DNA of 64,000 nt from Phyllobacterium sophorae. Its GTDB lineage: Bacteria; Pseudomonadota; Alphaproteobacteria; Rhizobiales; Rhizobiaceae. A program made the position numbers and the translations under genes. Shown piece after piece: positions 44,671 to 52,193 of the stretch. The stretch is taken from assembly GCF_003010965.1 (NCBI RefSeq), contig NZ_PGGM01000002.1, forward strand, positions 434,001 to 498,000. Reading direction: 5' to 3'. Each line of letters begins with the position of its first letter. The first letter of the stretch is position 1. The notes beneath the pieces were generated by a model that was not told the DNA's origin, made no database searches, and saw nothing but the letters and a program-made list of their open reading frames with translations.

Positions 44671-45705
44671 CTACAGTGCCTTGAGGTAGGGAAGGTCATT
44701 GCATTGGTTGTCCAGTACAATCGCATGCTTGGTCAAAGACGTGATTTGTTGGGACCGGATATCCGTTGATGCCGGATTGTTCGCTACGTCAGCAGCGCTT
44801 TGCGTCGGGATTGAAAAACGGAACAGAGCCCCGCCGGCTGGATGATTGGCCGCAGTAATCGTCCCTCCGTGGGCGTTGACGATTGATTGGCAAATAGCCA
44901 GTCCTATGCCCAGCCCGCCTTCCTTGGTCGTGAAGAATCCATCGAAGATTTGCTCCATGTGATCGACGGGGATACCCATTCCAGTGTCCCTGATCGAGAA
45001 GGCGACATGATCGTTGCCGTCCAAACTGGTTTTGAGATAAATTTCGCGCCCCGTCTGAGGTGCCGGGTTCATGGCCTGGATGCTGTTGACGACCAAGTTG
45101 ACTATAACTTGCTGCAATTGAATCCGATCACCATGCACGTGTGGAAGATTTGGCTCCAGGCTGGCCTTGATGACGACGTTTTTGTCTTCGGCCTCGTGGC
45201 TAAGAAAAACTAGGCATTGCTGAACGACATCATTGAAATCAAGCAAAGCATTGGTGGGTGCGCGTTTGCCGGCCATATCCTGGATCCGGCCAATTATTTC
45301 AGTGGCTCGCTGAGCGCTGTCGACGATACGAGATGTCAGTTGCTCGACCTTTTCAAGATTTGGCACAGCCTTCCTGAGATGGCGCAGAGTGGTCTGTGCA
45401 TTCATCAGGATCGCTGCAAGCGGCTGTTTTATTTCGTGCGCTATCGAAGCGGTCATTTCGCCCAGCGTCGAAAGTCGCGCGGCGTGGAAGAAGTCCGCCT
45501 CGATTTTACGCAACCTGGCTTCTGCCTCCAGGCGCGGAGTGTTGTCGATCATGACGAGGATTGTTGCGCCGGATCGTTTACCCGGTACACGGAAACGATG
45601 TTCAAGTTGAAAACTTTCGTTCAACTCGCTGACGCTGCACGGTTTTAATAACCGATCAGTCACGGCTCCGTCAAAGCTATACGAAAGGTTAAGCCGGGTA
45701 TTCAT
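44671..45705 (-). CDS. FixL/NtrB-like soluble histidine kinase
   Basis: The 344-residue protein lacks membrane segments. A short N-terminal part (about 1-75) looks like the tail of a PAS domain. HisKA follows with STLGEMTASIAHEIKQPLAAI (His near residue 103), and an HATPase_c domain with NLVVNSIQAM, DTGMGIP and GGLGIGLAIC. ATG 45705 overlaps the end of the upstream regulator gene by 17 bases, so the pair is co-transcribed, regulator first. The lack of a complete sensor domain suggests truncation or a sensory input from a partner. Confidence 0.88.
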   Translation of the reverse strand: MNTRLNLSYSFDGAVTDRLLKPCSVSELNESFQLEHRFRVPGKRSGATILVMIDNTPRLEAEARLRKIEADFFHAARLSTLGEMTASIAHEIKQPLAAILMNAQTTLRHLRKAVPNLEKVEQLTSRIVDSAQRATEIIGRIQDMAGKRAPTNALLDFNDVVQQCLVFLSHEAEDKNVVIKASLEPNLPHVHGDRIQLQQVIVNLVVNSIQAMNPAPQTGREIYLKTSLDGNDHVAFSIRDTGMGIPVDHMEQIFDGFFTTKEGGLGIGLAICQSIVNAHGGTITAANHPAGGALFRFSIPTQSAADVANNPASTDIRSQQITSLTKHAIVLDNQCNDLPYLKAL

Positions 45706-46372
45706 CACGTATATCCGCAGGCAGCGATTGCCATACACGAACCAGGTGCGTGAGGAAGGGCGTCTTCATCTTTCGCATCAAGTTGCTTCGATGGAGTTTG
45801 ACCGTGATCTCCGAAATGTTGAGTTCGAAAGCTATCTGTTTGCTCATCGCGCCGCGAACGACGGCCGCCATGACTTGCCGTTCACGAGGGGTTAACGTCG
45901 CATAGAGTGCGCGATTGGCGTTGGATGTGTACTGTTCCGCTCGCTTATCCTTGTCTATTTCTATGGCTCTGTTCACCGCGTCGAGCAGAGTCTGGTCACG
46001 AACGGGTTTGGTCAGGAACTCGACCGCACCCGCTTTCATCGCCTGGACTGTCATCGGAATGTCGCCGTGGCCGGTCAGGAAAACGATCGAAGCGGAAATG
46101 CCGTTCGCGGCCAGGCTAATCTGAAAATCAAGACCGTTCACGCCGGGCATGCGGACATCGAGTATCATGCAGCCTGGTCGATCCAGCACATCGGCGTCGA
46201 TGAGCGCCTGCGTCGAGTCGAAGCCGACGGCATCAATACCGACAGATTCCAGCAACTCGCAAATCGAAAGGCGCACCGATTCGTCGTCATCCACCACCAA
46301 TACAAGTGGACCAGACTCGAAACGAGCTCGAGTTTCCGTTGCGCTGACTATATTCCCTGACGAAATGTTCAT
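45689..46372 (-). CDS. FixJ/TodT-like response regulator
   Basis: The 227-residue protein has a receiver (VVDDDESVR, MILDVRMPGVNGLDF, FLTGHGDIPMTVQAMKAGAV, FLTKPV) and a LuxR helix-turn-helix (LTPRERQVMAAVVRGAMSKQIA, ISEITVKLHRSNLMRKM). It is very similar to the regulator at 55155-55877, sharing for example KAGAV[ED]FLTKPVRDQTLLDA. It pairs with the kinase that follows. Confidence 0.9.
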   Translation of the reverse strand: MNISSGNIVSATETRARFESGPLVLVVDDDESVRLSICELLESVGIDAVGFDSTQALIDADVLDRPGCMILDVRMPGVNGLDFQISLAANGISASIVFLTGHGDIPMTVQAMKAGAVEFLTKPVRDQTLLDAVNRAIEIDKDKRAEQYTSNANRALYATLTPRERQVMAAVVRGAMSKQIAFELNISEITVKLHRSNLMRKMKTPFLTHLVRVWQSLPADIRDEYPA

Positions 46373-46417
46373 TTTAACCTCCGATGCGTTGCGCAGCCTT
46401 ACGCTGGTCGCGACAGT

Positions 46418-47188
46418 TCAGCCTTCCGAATGATCGTTTGTCTGAATTACAGTGCTGAGCCAGTCCTCAAAACATGTCGGGCCGATGCGCGGATCATCGC
46501 CGGGCGTCAGCGATCGATCGTTCAATTCCGCACCAAAGAAGCGTGCATGGACGTCTGGGATCACGGTTCGCGGGTCCTTCGTGGTATGCAAGTATTGACG
46601 TACAAGCTCGTCGATCGGCACCCGTTCTGGCCCCGCGATCTCGACCGTGCCGTTAATCGGCACTCCGACCGTAATTTTGGCCAAGGCGTCAGCCACGTCG
46701 TCAGAACCGATGGGCTGGAAGAGGGCAGGCGACGCCCGGACGAATTTCCCCTCCGTCCCCGATTGGGCGATGCCGTCCACGGTTTCGAAGAACTGTGTTG
46801 AACGGACGATCGTATAAGGAATGTTCGAGGCCTTGATCAGTTCTTCTTGAACCATCTTCGCGCGGCAGTGGCCATTCTCAGGAAAATGCTCGATGCCGAC
46901 CAGCGAAAGCGCGACGTGATGCTCCACACCGGCGGCTGCTTCCGCAGCAAGGACGTTACCACCTGACGTCTCGAATAACTCCAGAACGGCCATGTCCTCG
47001 AATGAGGGAGAATTTGCTACGTCGACGACCACCTGAGCGCGTGCGAGTGCGTTCGCCAGTTCCTCATCAGTGAGGGTTTTGATGCCGGGGTTTGAAGATG
47101 TCGACACCACGAGGTGGCCCTGCTGGTGAAGTCTGTTGGCGAGCTTCGTTCCAATAACGTCGCTGCTGCGGATCAGTACGATTCTCAC
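46418..47188 (-). CDS. NmrA-like NAD(P)-binding protein (copy 1 of 3)
   Basis: The protein of 256 residues has a Rossmann start (RIVLIRSSDVIGTKLANRL), then VVVDVANSPSFEDMAVLELF, HHVALSLVGIEHFPENGHCR-K, YTIVRSTQFFETVDGIA and the tail GPTCFEDWLSTV. This is the NmrA/atypical SDR (SDR_a5-like) group; such proteins are often redox sensors or act on quinones. GTG 47188 is chosen because GGAGG lies 7 bases upstream; ATG 47209 would add 7 residues. The glycine-rich loop is degenerate (SSDVIG instead of GxTGxxG). Confidence 0.82.
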   Translation of the reverse strand: MRIVLIRSSDVIGTKLANRLHQQGHLVVSTSSNPGIKTLTDEELANALARAQVVVDVANSPSFEDMAVLELFETSGGNVLAAEAAAGVEHHVALSLVGIEHFPENGHCRAKMVQEELIKASNIPYTIVRSTQFFETVDGIAQSGTEGKFVRASPALFQPIGSDDVADALAKITVGVPINGTVEIAGPERVPIDELVRQYLHTTKDPRTVIPDVHARFFGAELNDRSLTPGDDPRIGPTCFEDWLSTVIQTNDHSEG

Positions 47189-47583
47189 GACTTGGCCTCC
47201 GTTCCACATTGATCACGATCATTTGTGAGGGAGAATGCCAGCGCGCGGGCAGGAAGTCCTTGCAGAGCCCTTGAATTACAATTGACTCTCTCTTGAATAT
47301 TCGTTGAAGAATCCGGCAGACAGGTCTCCCGGTCACAGTCACTTGTGCCCGGCAATGATGACGACATCGGCCTTGACCTGCCGGGAAATACTACAGATGC
47401 CTCATCAAGGAATACATGGACTTCCTCTTCGGAGGCATCGAGTATCTCCATCGCCTCAGCTAAAGCCGTCAGTGTTGATTGAGCGGAACGCCTGCCGTGC
47501 TCGAGGTGATACGGAAGTGAGGTCGTGGGTTCCCCAGCCAACCTCTGATTGGCGGAAGTTTACCGAGTTGAAATTTCTAATGA
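47189..47583. other. Gap between an NmrA-like gene and gene debris
   Basis: About 395 bases. Both strands have open frames, but neither shows a family, a signal peptide or a ribosome site. It should contain the promoter of the minus-strand NmrA-like gene. Confidence 0.4.
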
Positions 47584-47815
47584 GAATTCGGCAACATCGT
47601 TCTAACGCCCCTATGGCTTCAGCAGATGATGGGTTATACGGCGACGTGGGCGGGCATTGCCACAGCGCCGACGGGCATACTTGCAGTCATTATTGCGCCG
47701 ATTGTCGGTCGGCTCATGTCGAGGATAGATCCGAGACTGATCGTCAGCTACGGCATGGCGGTTCTGGCAGTCTCCTTTTACATGCGAGCACATCTCAACG
47801 CCAAGCCGACTCGCC
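47584..47815 (+). pseudogene. Internal fragment of an EmrB/QacA-type drug efflux pump gene
   Basis: One frame reads NIVLTPLWLQQMMGYTATWA followed by GIATAPTGILAVIIAPIVGR and LIVSYGMAVLAVSFYMRAHL, which is an unmistakable DHA2-family (14-helix MFS) segment from about helix 8 to 10. No sequence before or after belongs to the same family. The fragment breaks off near 47805. Confidence 0.85.
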
Positions 47816-47818
47816 TCC

Positions 47819-47926
47819 GATCTGCCAGCTGCGTCGGTGCGGAACATCGGTCAGTTCAAGCTGAAGGGCTTAGTCGGTGAGCATGACGCATTCACTATCA
47901 CTTCCGACCACGAAAGTGAGCCATAA
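47819..47926 (+). pseudogene. Possible C-terminal end of a class III nucleotide cyclase gene
   Basis: Thirty-five residues end in a normal stop: VRNIGQFKLKGLVGEHDAFT is the core. The pattern G-x-F/H-x-L-K-G-x-x-x-x-x-x-x-F is the typical end of bacterial adenylate cyclase catalytic domains. It directly abuts the efflux-pump fragment, so the two remnants were joined by a deletion. It is short, so the call is tentative. Confidence 0.4.
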
Positions 47927-47929
47927 GCA

Positions 47930-48146
47930 TCAATTTGACAGTGAGGGCCGCCCGCAGCCATTGCAGGATGCCGTGCGGGCGCCGCCGAGCGCCTCGTTGA
48001 TGATGCGGCGGATGGTGCCCGGGCAGGGCCGCACTGCGCTCTGCAGCCGAGACAACCATAAACCTGGCCATCGAGCGCGTCGGCTCCGCCTCGACGGCGG
48101 AGCGGACATCCTGATCAGTAAACACATTGCACGAACATACGATCAT
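47930..48146 (-). pseudogene. bfd: Frameshifted bacterioferritin-associated ferredoxin gene
   Basis: Starting with ATG at 48146 the frame reads MIVCSCNVFTDQDVRSAVEA, as in Bfd. The next conserved piece YGCLGCRAQCG is in a second frame (about 48024-48056), and TIRRIINEALGG...SCNGCG to the stop at 47930 is in a third. Bfd needs four cysteines for its [2Fe-2S] cluster, and they are split between frames here. At least two small deletions have killed the gene, unless the sequence has errors. Confidence 0.8.
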
Positions 48147-48190
48147 GGCGCGATGTCCTCGACGGCTGGTACGCCTAACCGAACAAGCGG

Positions 48191-49108
48191 TCAGTAGTCC
48201 CAGAAGATCGGTACCCAACGAAAGGTATCGCCGTCGACCGCCACATGACCGACGGAGGGGAACGGCAGGTGAGTTGCCACCAGCAACTCACCGCTCGCGG
48301 CCAGCTCGCGCAAAAGACGGACCCTGACGCGGGCCGCTTCCTCGGGGTCGTGTTCAAAGCCGTTGAACCAGTCGGGGTGATCGAACCCGACCGTGAATAC
48401 GGCGTCGCCGGCGAACATCAGCCGGTCGCCGCCGGATGCGAGGCGGACCACGCTGTGCCCGGGGGTGTGGCCGCCGGTGCGGGTGACGACTACCCCTGGC
48501 GCAACCTTGTACTCGTCCTCGAACGTCTGCAGATTGCTGCGATACTCTTCCGCGAACCGCTTGGCGGCCGCCCGAAGCGCGTCCGGGAACCCCTTAGGCA
48601 TGGAAACGTGGGAGAAATCGGGCGACGTCCAGAATTTGACCTCGGCGGCCGCCACGTGGATTCGCAGGTCCGGACGCAGCTGGTCCTTCACCCCGTCGAC
48701 GAGCAGCATACCAATGTGGTCCATGTGCATGTGGGTAAGCACTACGTCGGTCACGGACGCAAGATCGATGCCGGCAGCCTCCAGTCGATGGGCCAGTTGC
48801 CCGGCCTTCGGCAAGTTCAGGTCCGGGTCGTCCCCCAGTCCGGCATCGATGAGTATGGTCTGGCTGCCGCTACGCACCACCACCACATTGAGCCCCCAAT
48901 CGAGCATGTCCGCCGGCAGAAAATTGTAGTCCATCCAGGCCGTCCTCGCGGCCGGGTCGGCGTTGTGACCCAACATTGCACCTGGCAGCGTTAGCACCCC
49001 ATCGCTAATGACCATTACGTCAATTTCACCGATCTTTAGCGCGTAGCGCGACGGAACCAACTCGTCGGGTCCCGGCCTAGTGGAATGTGAAGTGTTGTCC
49101 AAGCTCAT
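48191..49108 (-). CDS. Metallo-beta-lactamase-fold hydrolase (lactonase-like)
   Basis: The 305-residue protein has the MBL metal motif THMHMDHIG (H-x-H-x-D-H), then GGHTPGHSV and FAGDAVF, supplying the other ligands. The overall layout is that of the AHL-lactonase/hydrolase group annotated as MBL-fold metallohydrolase. There is no signal peptide. The substrate is not known. Base composition looks somewhat more GC-rich than in neighbouring genes, in keeping with an accessory region. Confidence 0.85.
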   Translation of the reverse strand: MSLDNTSHSTRPGPDELVPSRYALKIGEIDVMVISDGVLTLPGAMLGHNADPAARTAWMDYNFLPADMLDWGLNVVVVRSGSQTILIDAGLGDDPDLNLPKAGQLAHRLEAAGIDLASVTDVVLTHMHMDHIGMLLVDGVKDQLRPDLRIHVAAAEVKFWTSPDFSHVSMPKGFPDALRAAAKRFAEEYRSNLQTFEDEYKVAPGVVVTRTGGHTPGHSVVRLASGGDRLMFAGDAVFTVGFDHPDWFNGFEHDPEEAARVRVRLLRELAASGELLVATHLPFPSVGHVAVDGDTFRWVPIFWDY

Positions 49109-49168
49109 GTTAACCTCCTGCTGATTTCCTGATTGAATTTCAATACTCCCGTTTGCAACGGCGATGTA

Positions 49169-50061
49169 TCACCCTGTGGTATAGGCTGCGTATATCCAAC
49201 GCATAGGGATCGGCACCTGTGAATTCATTGCGGTGTTCTCCTTCCAATGTTGGTGGAAAGCTTGCCCGCGGACAGCTTCCACGCTGTCCGCGGCCGCGAT
49301 TTCATTTTGTAAAAGGACGTCGATCCACCTCCGCGTCGTGCTCGATGAACTGACTGAAACTGTCCCAGGGGCTCCCTTGAGCGGAAGCAATGTGTCATCG
49401 TTCAGTTCGACCCCGTAGTAGCGAGCGCTGTTGTCGGTTATGACCTGGCGCATGTCTTCGTTTGCTGCGAGGTGGATGCGCGCAATTTCGTCGAGACCGA
49501 ATCGCTCGTGACCGCTGATCTCTACGGTATTGTTCCTTGCTGTTCCCATTGCCAATTCGGCCAGCATTTCGGCGACGTTGTCAGCTGCTATCGGTTTTAC
49601 CGATGCCGACGGAAGCCGAAAGCCGTCACCGTCTGCCCCCATGTCGATCACGCCGCCGATGAACTCAAAAAATTGCGTGGAATGGAGAATGGTGTAGGGC
49701 CTCCTTGCTGCCCTGATGAGATTTTCCTGTACCATTTTCGCGCGGAAATAATCACTCTCAACAAGCCGAGGTGTGCCCACCACGGAAAGCGCGAGGTAGT
49801 GTCTGACGCCAGCATTTGCTGAGGCAGCCAACAGATTCCGGGTGGAGGCCTTAAAAAAATCCAAAGCCGTGTCGTCGCCAAACGACGCGGCGTTCGTAAC
49901 GTCGATAACAACGTCGGCTCCGGCTATGGCCGCTCCGAGGCTGTCACACTGTTGACACCGAGAGAAGTGGACGCAGCGACCACCTCGACACCTGTCTGTC
50001 CAAGTTTCTCTACGAGGTGCATCCCAATTCGCCCGGTCGCTCCCATGACCGTGATTTTCAT
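49169..50061 (-). pseudogene. Frameshifted NmrA-like NAD(P)-binding gene (copy 2 of 3)
   Basis: ATG at 50061, with GGGAG 8 bases upstream, opens MKITVMGATGRIGMHLVEKL and a tag at TAG 49924. The second frame picks up LGAAIAGADVVIDVTNAASF at about 49945 and runs through the conserved HSTQFFEF and YYGVELNDDTLLPL to 49169. A deletion near 49940 has shifted the frame. A second shift may lie near 49360, because the last about 65 residues do not match the other copies while another frame gives FSQFIEHDAEVDRR. Confidence 0.8.
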
Positions 50062-50133
50062 CGACTGGCTCCCTCTATTGCGCCGTGAACGGCGCCTGAT
50101 TTCGCCCTGCCAAGCAGCTTGCAAACATTGGAG

Positions 50134-50538
50134 TTACTCCACCGGCATGACGACCGGAGCGTCCTTGTTCTTGAGGAGCACAACAATAAATTTAGCTGGT
50201 TCGGTCGTGCTCGCGTTCCGGCTGACCAGGTGAATGTCGGAAGGGCCTTCGTAGAAGGTCTCTCCCGGCGACAAGGTGACTTCCTTTTCCCCCTTGACCT
50301 GCATCGCGATCGAGCCCTCCAGAACGTAGACGAATGCGTTCGCCTCGTGTTTATGAATGGGCGAGGAACCGCCTGGCTCATACTCGACTGATATCATCAG
50401 CCCCTCCTTGCCAGGGTAATTTGGAAGGTCCTTTTGCATGAGCGGCGTAACCTTTGCGGCGTCTTCAGCGGCAAACGTCACACCTCCAAGGAGGCAAACT
50501 GCAGCCGACACAAACAGCGATAACAAAGCTGACTTCAT
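50134..50538 (-). CDS. Exported cupin-domain protein
   Basis: The 134-residue protein has a signal peptide (LLSLFVSAAVCLLGGVTFAA, cleaved before EDAA) and a single cupin barrel: HKHEANAFVYVLEGSIAMQV and PGETFYEGPSDIHLVSRNAS, with histidines and glutamate in metal-ligand positions. Its function is not defined. It lies between two NmrA-like genes on the same strand, a common companion of such genes. Confidence 0.85.
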   Translation of the reverse strand: MKSALLSLFVSAAVCLLGGVTFAAEDAAKVTPLMQKDLPNYPGKEGLMISVEYEPGGSSPIHKHEANAFVYVLEGSIAMQVKGEKEVTLSPGETFYEGPSDIHLVSRNASTTEPAKFIVVLLKNKDAPVVMPVE

Positions 50539-50623
50539 TGTCGTAATCCTTTGGTTGTTGAATGCGTATGCCCGTTTGAAACCTGGGCAGGAGACTAGCG
50601 CTCAAGTTTGTTCTGTGTCTGCG

Positions 50624-51379
50624 TTACTTCGGCTGTTGGGACTGACGGAACCAATCCTCGAAGTTGATCTTGCCGAGCCGCGCACCGCCTAAGGGCACAA
50701 GTGACTGATCGTTCAGCTCAGAGCCGAAATAACGCGCGTGGACATCTGCCTCGACTGTCCGCGGATCGTTCGCCGCTTTCAGATACCGGGCAATGATCTC
50801 GCTCATGGGAGCGCGCTCGGGACCCGCGATGTCGATCGTGCCGTTGAGCGGTTTTGTGAGAGCGACATCCGACATCACATCGGCAACGTCGTCCGAGGCG
50901 ATAGGCTGGAAAGCGGCGGGCGAAAGACGAGCGACGTTGCCGACGGTTCCTCCATCGGCGATGCCCTTCAGGAATTCCATGAACTGGGTGGAATGGACGA
51001 TCGTGTAGGGAATCGGCGATTCCTTGATGAGCCTCTCCTGGGCAAGTTTGGCCCTCATATACCCGCTTTCGGGCAACCGCTCTGTCCCAACGATCGACAG
51101 GGCTATATGATGCTTGACGCCAGCCTTGGCTTCGGCGGCGAGCAGATTGTGTCCCGACGTTTCGAAGAATTCGAGCACAGCCTTGTCTTCCCAAGATGGT
51201 GCGTTGGCGAGGTCAACGACGACCTCGGCACCGACCAACGCTTCCGCAAGCCCTTCGCCAGTGATGGTGTTGACGCCGGTGTTCGGCGACACGGCAAGAA
51301 CCTCGTGGCCCTTGTTGCGCAGGCGTATGGCGGTCTTCGAGCCGATGAGCCCGGTTCCCCCGATAATAACAATTTTCAT
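50624..51379 (-). CDS. NmrA-like NAD(P)-binding protein (copy 3 of 3)
   Basis: The 251-residue protein has an intact Rossmann motif MKIVIIGGTGLIGSKTAIRL, VVVDLANAPSWEDKAVLEFF, YTIVHSTQFMEFLKGIADGG, and tail GKINFEDWFRQSQ. It is clearly related to the genes at 46418 and 49169, closer to the consensus than either. The start is preceded by GGGAG. It probably acts with the adjacent CMD-family gene and cupin. Confidence 0.88.
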   Translation of the reverse strand: MKIVIIGGTGLIGSKTAIRLRNKGHEVLAVSPNTGVNTITGEGLAEALVGAEVVVDLANAPSWEDKAVLEFFETSGHNLLAAEAKAGVKHHIALSIVGTERLPESGYMRAKLAQERLIKESPIPYTIVHSTQFMEFLKGIADGGTVGNVARLSPAAFQPIASDDVADVMSDVALTKPLNGTIDIAGPERAPMSEIIARYLKAANDPRTVEADVHARYFGSELNDQSLVPLGGARLGKINFEDWFRQSQQPK

Positions 51380-51495
51380 AACGCATCTCCCTGTTCGCGG
51401 CCCTCAGGCCTGATGATTTAGGTTTCCGGCTGTCCAAGCTGCACTCGGCCGGGAAGGCGTTTGGCCTGGACAAGTCGCGGTGGTTCCTGGTCGCC

Positions 51496-51771
51496 TTACC
51501 TGAGATCTGCCTTGTTGGGGCCGAACTTGGCATCTGCGGAACCAGGCCATGCTGCAAGGCGATAAAGGCGCAATCGGCGCTCACCATCGATTTTGGCCTG
51601 CTTGACGTGCATACCAAGGCAAAAGGTGCAGCCGTTCTGCTGCGCTGCATGGATGGCGACGAGATCGCGGACCAGCTCTTCGGTTGTGCTCTCTCGGATT
51701 GCAGCCAGAAACTCGGTGAATTTCGTCAGAAGCTCTGGCGACCCTTCTGCATACTTGACACGCTGAGTCAT
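51496..51771 (-). CDS. Truncated carboxymuconolactone-decarboxylase (AhpD-like) protein
   Basis: The 91-residue protein carries the AhpD-like motif NGCTFCLGMHVKQAKIDGER (C-x-x-C-x-x-x-H), the redox or proton-relay site. Family members are about 140-150 residues long; here the sequence leaves the family after RLYRLAAW and stops early. A frameshift or deletion in the last third seems likely, so the protein may be inactive. It lies 117 bases upstream of the NmrA-like gene on the same strand. Confidence 0.65.
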   Translation of the reverse strand: MTQRVKYAEGSPELLTKFTEFLAAIRESTTEELVRDLVAIHAAQQNGCTFCLGMHVKQAKIDGERRLRLYRLAAWPGSADAKFGPNKADLR

Positions 51772-52193
51772 TCTCGCCTCCTCATTATTGCGGCTGCTCC
51801 GGATTGGTTCGCTGCTTCCGACAATGACTGGGGAGACAAAATCATTCTATCATGCACGGGGCGTAACGCACTAATCGAAGGGTTTAGTCGGCCCATACCC
51901 AAGTCTAGAAAACGCGGATAGAAATGACGCCGGCTGGGACGCAAGCTGCCGATTTCTGCGACCGAGGTATGCCGCCTGTCGCGTGCCGAGGTTAGGGGCG
52001 TTCGCTGCCGACTCGGTGCATTGCCGCTTCAGCTAGTCACATCCACGTACAATCATGGATTTCCATGAGGTGCGGCAGGGGCATGGTTGGATTAAGCTGC
52101 GGTATGATTTCGTCGGCCCGGACATTGACTGTGAGTGGTATAAGCGGCGTAGACGGTCCCAAAGTTTGCTTTGTCGGGCAGGAGCGGCCGATT
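51772..52193. other. Divergent region before the PAS kinase operon
   Basis: About 420 bases that should hold the promoters of the minus-strand CMD-NmrA unit and of the plus-strand kinase operon. I recognise no operator or RNA. The frame of the kinase is open back to 52065, but the added 43 residues look non-coding. Confidence 0.4.

Noticed and set aside
47185..47541. Minus-strand open frame of 118 codons upstream of NmrA-like copy 1
   Set aside because: No family resemblance or start signal, and the opposite strand is open as well; it overlaps the promoter region expected for the NmrA-like gene.
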